Shown here: positions 42,313 through 50,656 of the stretch, one piece after another | How positions within the stretch are numbered: position 1 is the first letter of the stretch | Layout of the letters: every line of letters starts with the position of its first letter | Assembly (NCBI RefSeq): GCF_012910805.1 | Contig: NZ_WTVK01000004.1 | Location: 62,001 to 126,000, forward strand | Reading direction: 5' to 3' | Source: Aromatoleum evansii | GTDB taxonomy: Bacteria > Pseudomonadota > Gammaproteobacteria > Burkholderiales > Rhodocyclaceae | DNA: 64,000 nucleotides | Position numbers and translations under genes: made by a program | The notes under the pieces: generated by a model | What the model saw: the letters and a program-made list of their open reading frames with translations, nothing else | Databases searched by the model: none | Told to the model about the DNA's origin: nothing

Positions 42313-42777
42313 TCAATCATTGCGGAATTCGACCGCTTCGCGGCGGCCGAAGCCGGCGGCGTTGTCGATGAAGTAGAACTTTTCCGGATCGAAGCGGTAC
42401 CAGCGAACCTTCGCCAGCGCTTTCACGATGAAGGCGGGCGCCTGGGCGATCTTTCCGACGACCGGGTACTTTTCGCCATAGAGCTCGCGCGCACGGTTTT
42501 CCTCCGCCCCGCCGATCTCCACCGCGCGCCCTTCGGCCTGGATGCCCTTGATCTCGTGCCAGTCCGCACAATCTTCCTGGATCGTGATGGCGATGCGGGC
42601 GTCGTGCGCGATATTGCGGCTGTGGCGCGTAGTGGGCGACGACAGGAAGTACAGCTTGAAACCGTCATTGACGTAGAACACGGTCGCCGCCCAGACGCCC
42701 TCCGCGCCGCATGAGGCGATGCTCATCGCGTGGCGGGCCTTGAGGTAGTCGAGCACCTTTTCGCGCAAGGCGCTCAT
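42313..42777 (-). CDS. Pyridoxamine 5'-phosphate oxidase-like flavin-fold protein
   Basis: A 154-residue split-barrel flavin-binding protein. Family landmarks are HAMSIASCGAEGVWAATVFY, LYFLSSPTTRHSRNI and VRWYRFDPEKFYFID. PNPOx-like proteins bind FMN, F420 or heme; this one's cofactor is uncertain. Its ATG lies 1 bp from the stop of the phenol regulator gene, so it is almost certainly co-translated with the regulator. A role in phenol metabolism or redox sensing is an inference from that arrangement only. Confidence 0.8.
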   Translation of the reverse strand: MSALREKVLDYLKARHAMSIASCGAEGVWAATVFYVNDGFKLYFLSSPTTRHSRNIAHDARIAITIQEDCADWHEIKGIQAEGRAVEIGGAEENRARELYGEKYPVVGKIAQAPAFIVKALAKVRWYRFDPEKFYFIDNAAGFGRREAVEFRND

Positions 42778-42778
42778 G

Positions 42779-44509
42779 TCATGCTGTCTCCCCCGCGGCG
42801 TCCGGGGCGGGCTCGCGCGCCGCGTCGTCCTCGTGCAGGCGCTTGAGCCGGTAGGCAAACTGCGGCCGGGTCAGGCCGAGCATGCGTGCGGCCGATGACA
42901 GGTTGCCGCGCGCCCTGTCCATCGCGGTCTCGAGCAGCATCGCCTCGACCTCGTTCAGCGTCATCGCGCCTTCGCACACGGCGTCGCACAGCGCACGGCC
43001 GACCTTCGGCCCGTGGATGTCGAGCTTGCCGTCCGAGTCGAGGCCCAATTCCTGCACCTCGTCCTCGCTGCGCGACAGGAACAGGTGGTCGATCTCGATG
43101 CGGCCGCCGTGAGGGGCGAGGATCACGCCGCGCTCGATGGTGTTCTGCAGCTCGCGGATGTTGCCGGGCCATGCGTAGCCGACCAGCGCCTTCTTGGCCT
43201 TGTCGGTGAAGCCGAGCAGCTTCTTGCCGTTGATTGCGGCGTACTTCTCGAGGAAGTGCTTGGCCAGCGGCGAGATGTCGTCGCGCCGTTCGCGCAGCGC
43301 GGGGATGTTGATCTGCAAGGCGTTGAGGCGGTAGTAGAGGTCGGCCCGGAAACGGCCTTCCTTGACGAGCTGCGCGAGGCCGGCGTTGGTCGCTGCGACA
43401 AGGCGGACGTTGATCTTGCGCACCTTGTCGTCGCCGAGACGTTCGACCTCCCCCTCCTGCAGCACGCGCAGCAGCTTGCTCTGCGCGGTGAGCGGCAGGT
43501 CGCCGACCTCATCGAGGAAGAGCGTGCCGCCGTCCGCGCGCTCGAAACGTCCGGGGCGGGAGACCTGCGCGCCCGTGTAGGCGCCCTTCTCCACACCGAA
43601 GAGTTCCGATTCGACGAGGTCGTGCGGAATCGCGGCGCAGTTGATCGCAACCAGCGGCTTGTCGCGTCGGTTGCTCATCTCGTGCAGAGCTCGCGCGAAG
43701 AGCTCCTTGCCTACGCCGGTCTCGCCCAGCAGCAGCACGGTAATCTGTCCTGCCGCGGCCTGCTTCACGAGTTCCAGCGCGTGACGGAAGCCGGCGGAAT
43801 TGCCGATCATGTCCGCGGGGAGGTTTTCCTTCTCGGCGATGGTCGAGCGCAGCTGCACGACCTGGGTCTGCAGGTCGAACAACTGATCGGCGATGGGGTC
43901 GGGGGCGAAGCGGCGCATGTGTTCGTCGGCATCCTCCCATTCCTCGATCGGCTTGCCGACGATGCGGCAGCAATCGTCGCCCATGCCCGCGCATTCGACC
44001 TCCTTGAACAGGATCTGCCGCCCCATGAAGGCGGACGAATAGCCGCAGGCGTAGCCGATCTGGGTCCAGCACACCGGTTCGTCGTGAATGCCGAACTGGC
44101 GGCGATGGGATTGCCCTTCCCAGGAGTTGATCCAGCGGAACTCGCAATGAAAGATTCCCGCCTCGCGGTCGACCTCGACGCGGATCGGGATCACGCCGAC
44201 GATGCCTTCGAGCGAGTGCAGCTGCGGACCGGTCATGAAGGCGTCGGCTTCGCTGAGCTCGGGCATGCGCGTGCGGACAAGTTCGGCGTCACGCACGCCG
44301 GAGGCGTAACCCATGCGCAGCAGCAGTCCGCGCGCACGGTTCATGCCCAGCGTGTCGATGAGCTCCTTGCGCAGCGAGGCTTGCGCCTCGGCATGCACGA
44401 GCAGCATGCGGTGCTCGTGCAGCCAGATCTGGCCCGTTTCCGCGCAGAAATGAACGCGTGCGCGCAGGTCGTCTGCCGCGACGCGCGCCTTGGGATGGGC
44501 CCTGGTCAT
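42779..44509 (-). CDS. pdeR: Sigma-54-dependent phenol-responsive activator (DmpR/XylR/PdeR-like)
   Basis: A 576-residue activator. An N-terminal XylR_N aromatic-sensing domain (about 10-130) and a V4R domain (about 135-205, with [15 protein letters not shown] and upstream Cys) precede a short linker with a coiled-coil-like stretch. The AAA+ domain (about 235-470) has Walker A GETGVGKE, the sigma-54 loop GAYTGA and LFLDEVGD. The C-terminal Fis helix-turn-helix is [18 protein letters not shown]. It is divergent from the pps operon, whose promoter is sigma-54 type with upstream palindromes. Its start overlaps a five-codon leader frame. The symbol follows the Aromatoleum phenol regulator and is an inference. 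Confidence 0.88.
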   Translation of the reverse strand: MTRAHPKARVAADDLRARVHFCAETGQIWLHEHRMLLVHAEAQASLRKELIDTLGMNRARGLLLRMGYASGVRDAELVRTRMPELSEADAFMTGPQLHSLEGIVGVIPIRVEVDREAGIFHCEFRWINSWEGQSHRRQFGIHDEPVCWTQIGYACGYSSAFMGRQILFKEVECAGMGDDCCRIVGKPIEEWEDADEHMRRFAPDPIADQLFDLQTQVVQLRSTIAEKENLPADMIGNSAGFRHALELVKQAAAGQITVLLLGETGVGKELFARALHEMSNRRDKPLVAINCAAIPHDLVESELFGVEKGAYTGAQVSRPGRFERADGGTLFLDEVGDLPLTAQSKLLRVLQEGEVERLGDDKVRKINVRLVAATNAGLAQLVKEGRFRADLYYRLNALQINIPALRERRDDISPLAKHFLEKYAAINGKKLLGFTDKAKKALVGYAWPGNIRELQNTIERGVILAPHGGRIEIDHLFLSRSEDEVQELGLDSDGKLDIHGPKVGRALCDAVCEGAMTLNEVEAMLLETAMDRARGNLSSAARMLGLTRPQFAYRLKRLHEDDAAREPAPDAAGETA

Positions 44510-44523
44510 TGCCTGGTCCTCAT
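44506..44523 (-). promoter_or_regulatory. Five-codon leader frame overlapping the regulator start
   Basis: On the minus strand AGGAGGAG is followed after 7 bp by ATG and a frame reading MRTRQ-stop. The TGA of this mini-frame overlaps the ATG of the regulator. The strongest ribosome site therefore serves the mini-frame, and regulator translation may depend on reinitiation. Confidence 0.55.
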
Positions 44524-44644
44524 GTGTGATCTCCTCCTGGATCGTTCCTTCTACGCGTCGCCCACGCTAGTCGTATTGACCCAAGTCAAACGATTTGAAG
44601 TCGTGCTTTTTGCTTGCCATTCGGAGGGGGCGGAAGCGAGTTCA

Positions 44645-44697
44645 CCAAATGATCAATCGGTCGATGGATGGCCGCGAAAAGATCATCAAATGATCAA
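44645..44697. promoter_or_regulatory. Upstream activator sites of the pps promoter
   Basis: CAAATGATCAA occurs twice as a direct repeat (44645-44655 and 44687-44697). The second copy is part of the perfect palindrome GATCAT-CAA-ATGATC (44681-44695). These resemble the TTGATCAATTGATCAA sites of DmpR/XylR-type activators. They lie about 175-225 bp upstream of the -24 element. An AT-rich stretch near 44756-44768 could help bending between them. Confidence 0.72.
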
Positions 44698-44870
44698 CTG
44701 CGCACTTGCGCATGGTCCTGCATCTCTTGCGCAGCCAGGCGTTTCGCGAGTCTCGAAAAGAATTTTTTCCGCAACTGCGTAACGCGCCCGACAGCCTTTC
44801 GGCGCAGCCTCCCCTACCCGATTCACCACCCCCATGGCATGCACTGTTGCTGCATTGCGTCAGCCCATGC

Positions 44871-44886
44871 TGGCACAGCGGTTGCG
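44871..44886 (+). promoter_or_regulatory. Sigma-54 promoter of the phenol operon
   Basis: TGGCAC-AGCGG-TTGCG matches the -24/-12 consensus almost perfectly. Transcription should start near 44897, about 60 bp before the ppsA start codon. Confidence 0.9.
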
Positions 44887-44958
44887 ATGGCTGTCCGGCA
44901 ACCGGCCGCGAAACGAGTCCGGTGAAACCCAAAACTACACAAGCACGAGGGGACACAC

Positions 44959-46794
44959 ATGAAGTTTCCTGTTCCGCACGATGTGAAGGGCAAAACGATT
45001 CCGGGGACCGAAGGCTGGGAGCGGATGTATCCGTACCAATACCAGTTCGTCACCGACGACGCCGAGCGCAACCAGTACGAGAAGGAGACGTTCTGGTTCT
45101 ACGACGGACTGCATTACCCGGAACCGCTCTACCCCTTCGACACGATCTGGGACGAGGCCTGGTACCTCGCGCTGTCGCAGTTCAACAACCGCATCTTCCA
45201 GGTGCCGCCGGTGCGCGGCGTCGATCACCGCATCATCAACGGCTACGTCTATATCTCGCCGGTGCCGGTGAAGAACCCGGACGAGATCGGCCAGCGCGTG
45301 CCCAACTTCATGGAGCGAGCCGGCTACTACTACAAGAACTGGGACGAGCTCGAGGCGAAGTGGAAGACCAAGATGGAGGGCACGATCGCCGAGCTGGAGG
45401 CGCTGCAGATTCCGCGCCTGCCGGAGGTCGAGGACCTGAAGGTGGTGACCGACGGTGTCGGCGAATCGACCGCCTACCACCTGCTGAAGAACTACGACGA
45501 TCTGATCAACCTCGGCATCCGCTGCTGGCAGTATCACTTCGAGTTCCTGAACCTGGGCTACGCGGCCTACGTGTTCTTCATGGATTTCACGCAGAAGCTG
45601 TTCCCCAGCATCCCGCTGCAGCGCGTGACGCAGATGATCTCGGGCATCGACGTGATCATGTACAAGTCCGACGACGAACTGAAGGCGCTGGCGAAAAAGG
45701 CCGTCGCGCTCGAAGTCGATGACGTCGTGACGGGCCACCGCGAGTGGACGGACGTGAAGGCGGCGCTCGCCGGCCGGCGCCATGGCGACGAGTGGCTCGC
45801 GGCCTTCGAGAAGGCGCGCTATCCGTGGTTCAACATCTCGTCCGGCACGGGCTGGTTCCACACCGACCGCAGCTGGAACGACAACCTGAACCTGCCGCTC
45901 GACGGCATCCAGACCTACATCAACAAGCTGCGCGACGGGCAGGAGATCGACCGTCCGATGGAGGCGGTGCGTGCCGAGCGCGACCGCGTGACGGCCGAGT
46001 ACCGCGACCTGATCGACAACGACCAGGACCGCAAGCAGTTCGACGAGCTGCTGGGATGCGCGCGAACCGTCTTCCCCTACGTCGAGAACCACCTGTTCTA
46101 CGTCGAGCATTGGTTCCACTCGGTCTTCTGGAACAAGATGCGCGAAGTCGCCGCGATCATGCAGGAACATGGCGTGATCGCCGAGATTGAGGACGTCTGG
46201 TACCTGCGCCGCGACGAGATCAAGCAGGCGCTGTGGGACATCGTCACCGCGTGGGCGACGGGCGTGACGCCGCGCGGCACGAAGACGTGGCCGGCCGAGA
46301 TCGAGTGGCGCAAGGGCGTGATGCAGAAGTTCCGCGAGTGGGCACCGCCGCCGGCGATCGGCATCGCGCCGGAAGTGATCCAGGAGCCCTTCACGATCGT
46401 GCTGTGGGGCGTGACGAACAGCTCGCTGTCGGCCTGGGCCTCGGTGCAGGAAGTCGCCGACCCGGACAGCATCACCGAGCTGAAGGGCTTCCCGGCGAGC
46501 CCGGGCCTGGTCGAAGGCAAGGCACGCGTGTGCCGCAGCGCGGAGGAGATCCGCGACCTGCAGGAGGGCGAGATCCTCGTCGCGCCGACGACCTCGCCGT
46601 CCTGGGCACCGGCCTTCGCGAAGATCAAGGCCTGCATCACCGACGTCGGCGGCGTGATGAGCCACGCGGCGATCGTGTGCCGCGAATACGGCATGCCGGC
46701 CGTCGTCGGCACCGGCCATTCCACCCGTGTGATCAAGACCGGCATGACATTGCGCGTCGATGGCTCGTCCGGCCTGGTCACCATCGTCCAGTGA
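44959..46794 (+). CDS. ppsA: Phenylphosphate synthase subunit A (PpsA)
   Basis: A 611-residue (about 70 kDa) subunit of phenylphosphate synthase, the first enzyme of anaerobic phenol degradation. It phosphorylates phenol with a phosphoryl group derived from ATP. The C-terminal 95 residues are the swivelling phospho-histidine domain of PEP synthase (GGVMSHAAIVCREYGMPAVV). The His in MSHAA is residue 569 by my count, matching the position I recall for the phosphorylated His of the Thauera aromatica enzyme. The N-terminal part should bind phenol. GAGGGG lies ahead of the ATG. It is first gene of the sigma-54-driven operon. Confidence 0.95.
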   Translation: MKFPVPHDVKGKTIPGTEGWERMYPYQYQFVTDDAERNQYEKETFWFYDGLHYPEPLYPFDTIWDEAWYLALSQFNNRIFQVPPVRGVDHRIINGYVYISPVPVKNPDEIGQRVPNFMERAGYYYKNWDELEAKWKTKMEGTIAELEALQIPRLPEVEDLKVVTDGVGESTAYHLLKNYDDLINLGIRCWQYHFEFLNLGYAAYVFFMDFTQKLFPSIPLQRVTQMISGIDVIMYKSDDELKALAKKAVALEVDDVVTGHREWTDVKAALAGRRHGDEWLAAFEKARYPWFNISSGTGWFHTDRSWNDNLNLPLDGIQTYINKLRDGQEIDRPMEAVRAERDRVTAEYRDLIDNDQDRKQFDELLGCARTVFPYVENHLFYVEHWFHSVFWNKMREVAAIMQEHGVIAEIEDVWYLRRDEIKQALWDIVTAWATGVTPRGTKTWPAEIEWRKGVMQKFREWAPPPAIGIAPEVIQEPFTIVLWGVTNSSLSAWASVQEVADPDSITELKGFPASPGLVEGKARVCRSAEEIRDLQEGEILVAPTTSPSWAPAFAKIKACITDVGGVMSHAAIVCREYGMPAVVGTGHSTRVIKTGMTLRVDGSSGLVTIVQ

Positions 46795-46807
46795 AGAGGG
46801 AAACAGC

Positions 46808-47935
46808 ATGGGAAGCGCTCTGATGGCTGAAGAAGTGCGCCTCGCCCCCGGCATCGACAGCCGGGCGCCCAAGGTGTGCATGTTCGAGGACTGCAACAAG
46901 GACTCCGTGCCGCTTGTCGGCGGGAAGTGTTCGTCACTCGGCGAGCTGATCAACGCGGGTGTCCGGGTGCCACCGGGCTTCGCAGTGACGACGGCGGGCT
47001 ACGCGCAGTTCATGCACGAGGCCGGCATCCACGACGAGGTCAACGCCCTGCTGCAGGGGCTGGACCACGACGACATGGACCGCCTCGAAGAGGCTTCGCG
47101 CCGGATCCGCGAAATGATCGAGTCGCGGCCGATCTCGATCGAGCTGGAGGACCTGATCGCCGAGGCCTACCGCAAGCTGTCGGTGCGCTGCTACCTGCCG
47201 GCGGTGCCGGTGGCGGTGCGATCGAGCGCGACGGCCGAGGACCTGCCGGGCGCGAGCTTCGCCGGCCAGCAGGACACCTACCTGTGGATCCGCGGCATCG
47301 ACGAGGTCATCCACCACATTCGGCGCTGCTTCTCCAGCCTCTACACGGCGCGTGCCATCGCCTACCGCATCCGCATGGGTTTCCCGCACGAGCAGGTGGC
47401 GATCAGCGTGGGCGTGCAGAAGATGGCGAACGCCTACACCGCGGGGGTGATGTTCACGCTGCATCCCTCGACCGGCGACCGCTCGGTGATCGTGATCGAC
47501 TCGAACTTCGGCTTCGGCGAGTCGGTGGTGTCGGGTGAGGTGACGCCGGACAACTTCGTCGTCAACAAGGTCACGCTGGACATCATCGAGCGGACGATCT
47601 CGACCAAGGAGGTCTGCTACACGGCGGACCTCAAGCTGCAGCGCTCGGTCGCGATGGAGGTGCCGGCCGAGCGCCAGAACATCCAGTCGGTGCTCGACGA
47701 CGAAATCACCGAGCTCGCGTGGATGGCCAAGAAGATCGAGAAGCACTACGGCCGGCCGATGGACATCGAGTGGGCGATCGACAAGAACCTGCCCGCGGGC
47801 GGCAACGTTTTCATCCTGCAGGCGCGCCCCGAGACGATCTGGAGCAACAAGCAGAAGGCACCGGCGACGACCGGGGCGACGTCGGCGATGGATTACATCG
47901 TCTCGAACCTGCTCGTCGGCAAGCGCCTGTCCTGA
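46808..47935 (+). CDS. ppsB: Phenylphosphate synthase subunit B (PpsB)
   Basis: A 375-residue (about 40 kDa) subunit homologous to the N-terminal nucleotide-binding domain of PEP synthase. Typical blocks are VGGKCSSLGELINAGVRVPP, VAVRSSATAEDLPGASFAGQ and DIEWAIDKN...FILQARPET. It transfers pyrophosphate/phosphate from ATP to the His of PpsA. The start is ATG 46808 with a GAGGG site; an internal ATG at 46823 is less likely. Together PpsA and PpsB correspond to one split PEP synthase. Confidence 0.95.
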   Translation: MGSALMAEEVRLAPGIDSRAPKVCMFEDCNKDSVPLVGGKCSSLGELINAGVRVPPGFAVTTAGYAQFMHEAGIHDEVNALLQGLDHDDMDRLEEASRRIREMIESRPISIELEDLIAEAYRKLSVRCYLPAVPVAVRSSATAEDLPGASFAGQQDTYLWIRGIDEVIHHIRRCFSSLYTARAIAYRIRMGFPHEQVAISVGVQKMANAYTAGVMFTLHPSTGDRSVIVIDSNFGFGESVVSGEVTPDNFVVNKVTLDIIERTISTKEVCYTADLKLQRSVAMEVPAERQNIQSVLDDEITELAWMAKKIEKHYGRPMDIEWAIDKNLPAGGNVFILQARPETIWSNKQKAPATTGATSAMDYIVSNLLVGKRLS

Positions 47936-47948
47936 GGAGGAATGGATC

Positions 47949-48617
47949 GTGATCGTACGCAACTGGATGCAAGCCAATCCCGCGGTGCTCGGCAGCGACA
48001 CGCTGCTGTCGGAGGCGAAGCGGATCCTGTCCGAAACCAATTTGCATGCCCTGCCCGTCGTCGATGACGGACGGCTGCGCGGACTCGTCACCCGCGCCGG
48101 CTGCCTGCGCGCAGCTCACGCGGCCATCCGCAGCCAGAGCCCGGACGAGCTGAACTACTTCTCGAACCACGTGAAGGTGAAGGACATCATGGTGCGCAAC
48201 CCCGCGACCATCGATGCCAACGACACGATGGAGCGCTGTCTTCAGGTCGGCCAGCAGGCGGGCGTCGGCCAGCTGCCGGTGATGGATGACGGCCATGTGG
48301 TCGGGATGATCTCGGCGATCGAGATGTTCTCGCTCGCGGCGCATTTCCTCGGCGCGTGGGAGCGCAGGAGCGGCGTGACGCTCGCGCCGACGCGCATCGG
48401 CCCAGGAACGATCGGCCGCATCGCCGACATCGTCGAGGGCACGGGCGCCGAGGTACACGCGATCTACCCGATCAGCCTGGGGCCAAAGGGCGTCGCGAGT
48501 GGCGACCAGGAGCGCAAGGTCATCGTCCGCTTCCATCACGCCGACACCGCCGAGGTCACGCGCGCGCTCACGGCCGCCGGCTACGAAGTCATCGAGTCGG
48601 TGCAGGCAATGCACTGA
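47949..48617 (+). CDS. ppsC: Phenylphosphate synthase subunit C (PpsC), CBS-domain protein
   Basis: A 222-residue (about 24 kDa) protein with two CBS domains: residues 5-60, MQANPAVLGSDTLLSEAKR, and 78-135, IMVRNPATIDANDTMERC. A C-terminal ACT-like region follows. In Thauera aromatica the third subunit is not catalytic but stimulates phenol phosphorylation. CBS pairs bind adenine nucleotides, so energy sensing is plausible. GAGGAA precedes the GTG/ATG start region; the ATG at 47949 fits. It lies 13 bp after ppsB. Confidence 0.93.
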   Translation: MIVRNWMQANPAVLGSDTLLSEAKRILSETNLHALPVVDDGRLRGLVTRAGCLRAAHAAIRSQSPDELNYFSNHVKVKDIMVRNPATIDANDTMERCLQVGQQAGVGQLPVMDDGHVVGMISAIEMFSLAAHFLGAWERRSGVTLAPTRIGPGTIGRIADIVEGTGAEVHAIYPISLGPKGVASGDQERKVIVRFHHADTAEVTRALTAAGYEVIESVQAMH

Positions 48618-48664
48618 TTCCCATCACACAACAACCCCAACTTTCCAGCCAAGGAGACATCCGA

Positions 48665-50086
48665 ATGGACCTGAGGTACTTCATCAACCAGTGCGCCGAA
48701 GCTCATGAACTCAAGCGCGTGACGACCGAGGTCGACTGGAATCTGGAGCTTTCGCACGTCTCGAAGCTCACCGAAGAGAAGAAAGGCCCGGCACTGCTGT
48801 TCGAGAGCGTGAAGGGCTACGACACGCCGGTGTTCACCGGCGCCTTCGCGACGACCAAGCGGCTCGCGATCATGCTGGGCCTGCCGCACGACCTGACGCT
48901 GTGCCAGTCGGCGCAGCAGTGGATGAAGAAGACGATCACGTCCGAGGGCCTGATCAAGGCGAAGGAAGTGAAGGACGGGCCGGTGCTGGAAAACGTGCTG
49001 ACCGGCAACAAGGTCGATCTCAACATGTTCCCGGTGCCCAAGTTCTTCCCGCTCGACGGCGGGCGCTACATCGGGACGATGGTGTCGGTGGTGCTGCGTG
49101 ACCCGGAGACGGGCGAAGTGAACCTCGGCACCTACCGCATGCAGATGCTCGACGACAAGCGCTGCGGCGTGCAGATCCTGCCCGGCAAGCGCGGCGAGCG
49201 GATCATGAAGAAGTACGCCAAGATGGGCAAGAAGATGCCTGCGGCGGCGATCATCGGCTGCGATCCGCTGATCTTCATGGCCGGCACGCTGATGCACAAG
49301 GGCGCGTCCGACTACGACATCACTGGCACGGTGCGCGGCCAGCAGTCCGAGTTCCTGATGGCGCCGCTGACCGGACTGCCGGTGCCGGCGGGCGCGGAGA
49401 TCGTCCTCGAAGGAGAGATCGACCCGAACAATTTCCTGCCGGAAGGCCCGTTCGCCGAATACACGGGTTATTACACGGACGAGCTGCACAAGCCGATTCC
49501 GAAGCCGGTGCTGGAAGTGCAGCAGATCCTGCATCGCAACAACCCCATCCTGTGGGCGACCGGCCAGGGCCGTCCGGTGACCGACGTGCATATGCTGCTC
49601 GCCTTCACGCGCACGGCGACCTTGTGGACCGAGCTCGAGCAGATGCGCATCCCCGGCGTGCAGTCGGTGTGCGTGCTGCCGGAATCGGCGGGCCGCTTCT
49701 GGACGGTGGTGTCGGTGAAGCAGGCCTACCCGGGGCATTCGCGCCAGGTCGCCGATGCGGTGATCGGCAGCAACACCGGCAACTACGGCATGAAGGGCGT
49801 CATCACGGTCGACGAGGACATCCAGGCGGACGACCTGCAGCGGGTGTTCTGGGCGCTGTCCTGCCGCTACGACCCGATGCGCGGCACGGAGCTCATCAAG
49901 CGCGGCCGCTCGACGCCACTCGATCCGGCGCTCGACCCCGACTCCGACAAGCTCATGACGTCCCGCATCCTGATGGACGCCTGCATTCCGTATGAATGGA
50001 AGCAGAAGCCGGTCGAGGCGCGCATGGACGAGGAGACGCTCGCGAAGATCAAGGCGCGCTGGCACGAGTATGGAATCGGGATCTGA
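48665..50086 (+). CDS. ppcB: Phenylphosphate carboxylase beta subunit (PpcB), UbiD family
   Basis: A 473-residue (about 53 kDa) UbiD-fold subunit of phenylphosphate carboxylase, which makes 4-hydroxybenzoate from phenylphosphate and CO2 under strict anoxia. The flavin/metal-site motif N-x4-R is NLGTYR (N153, R158). The two acidic residues of the UbiD active site are in PEGPFAEYTGYY. AAGGAG lies upstream of ATG 48665. I assigned beta by its size relative to the second UbiD gene; the alpha/beta names could be swapped in some annotations. Confidence 0.92.
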   Translation: MDLRYFINQCAEAHELKRVTTEVDWNLELSHVSKLTEEKKGPALLFESVKGYDTPVFTGAFATTKRLAIMLGLPHDLTLCQSAQQWMKKTITSEGLIKAKEVKDGPVLENVLTGNKVDLNMFPVPKFFPLDGGRYIGTMVSVVLRDPETGEVNLGTYRMQMLDDKRCGVQILPGKRGERIMKKYAKMGKKMPAAAIIGCDPLIFMAGTLMHKGASDYDITGTVRGQQSEFLMAPLTGLPVPAGAEIVLEGEIDPNNFLPEGPFAEYTGYYTDELHKPIPKPVLEVQQILHRNNPILWATGQGRPVTDVHMLLAFTRTATLWTELEQMRIPGVQSVCVLPESAGRFWTVVSVKQAYPGHSRQVADAVIGSNTGNYGMKGVITVDEDIQADDLQRVFWALSCRYDPMRGTELIKRGRSTPLDPALDPDSDKLMTSRILMDACIPYEWKQKPVEARMDEETLAKIKARWHEYGIGI

Positions 50087-50101
50087 CAAGGAATCGAAGA
50101 C

Positions 50102-50611
50102 ATGGAAAAGGCCAAGAACATCAAGCTGGTGATCCTCGACGTCGATGGCGTCATGACGGACGGCCGCATCGTCATCAACGACGACGGCATCGAGTCGCGC
50201 AACTTCGACATCAAGGACGGCATGGGCGTAGTGGTGCTGCAGCTGTGCGGCGTCGAGGTCGCGATCATCACTTCGAAGAAGTCCGGCGCGGTGCGCCATC
50301 GCGCCGAGGAGCTGAAGATCAAGCGCTTCCACGAGGGCATCAAGAAGAAGACCGAGCCCTACGCGCAGATGCTCGAGGAGATGAACATCTCCGACGCCGA
50401 GGTGTGCTACGTCGGCGACGACCTGGTGGATCTGTCGATGATGAAGCGCGTCGGCTTGCCGGTTGCGGTCGGGGACGCGGTCGCGGACGTGAAGGAAGCC
50501 GCGGCCTACGTGACCACGGCGCGCGGCGGGCACGGCGCGGTGCGCGAGGTCGCCGAGCTGATCCTGAAGGCCCAGGGAAAGTGGGACGCAATGCTCTCGA
50601 AGATCCACTGA
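50102..50611 (+). CDS. ppcD: Phenylphosphate carboxylase delta subunit (PpcD), HAD phosphatase
   Basis: A 169-residue (about 18 kDa) HAD-superfamily protein of the KdsC-like, capless type. Motif I is LVILDVDGVMTDG with the nucleophile Asp, motif II is in AIITSKKSG, and motif IV is YVGDDLVDLSMM. The delta subunit is needed to carboxylate phenylphosphate but not for CO2/4-hydroxybenzoate exchange. It is thought to release phosphate and hand the phenolate to the core enzyme. It lies between the two UbiD-type genes. Confidence 0.94.
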   Translation: MEKAKNIKLVILDVDGVMTDGRIVINDDGIESRNFDIKDGMGVVVLQLCGVEVAIITSKKSGAVRHRAEELKIKRFHEGIKKKTEPYAQMLEEMNISDAEVCYVGDDLVDLSMMKRVGLPVAVGDAVADVKEAAAYVTTARGGHGAVREVAELILKAQGKWDAMLSKIH

Positions 50612-50656
50612 TTCACCACCGCAGCGAACGGCATATCCATCACCAAGGAGACAGAC

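Noticed and set aside
44935-46953. 672-codon minus-strand frame opposite ppsA
   Set aside because: Mirrors ppsA third-position bias; no recognisable motif and it crosses the ppsA-ppsB boundary.
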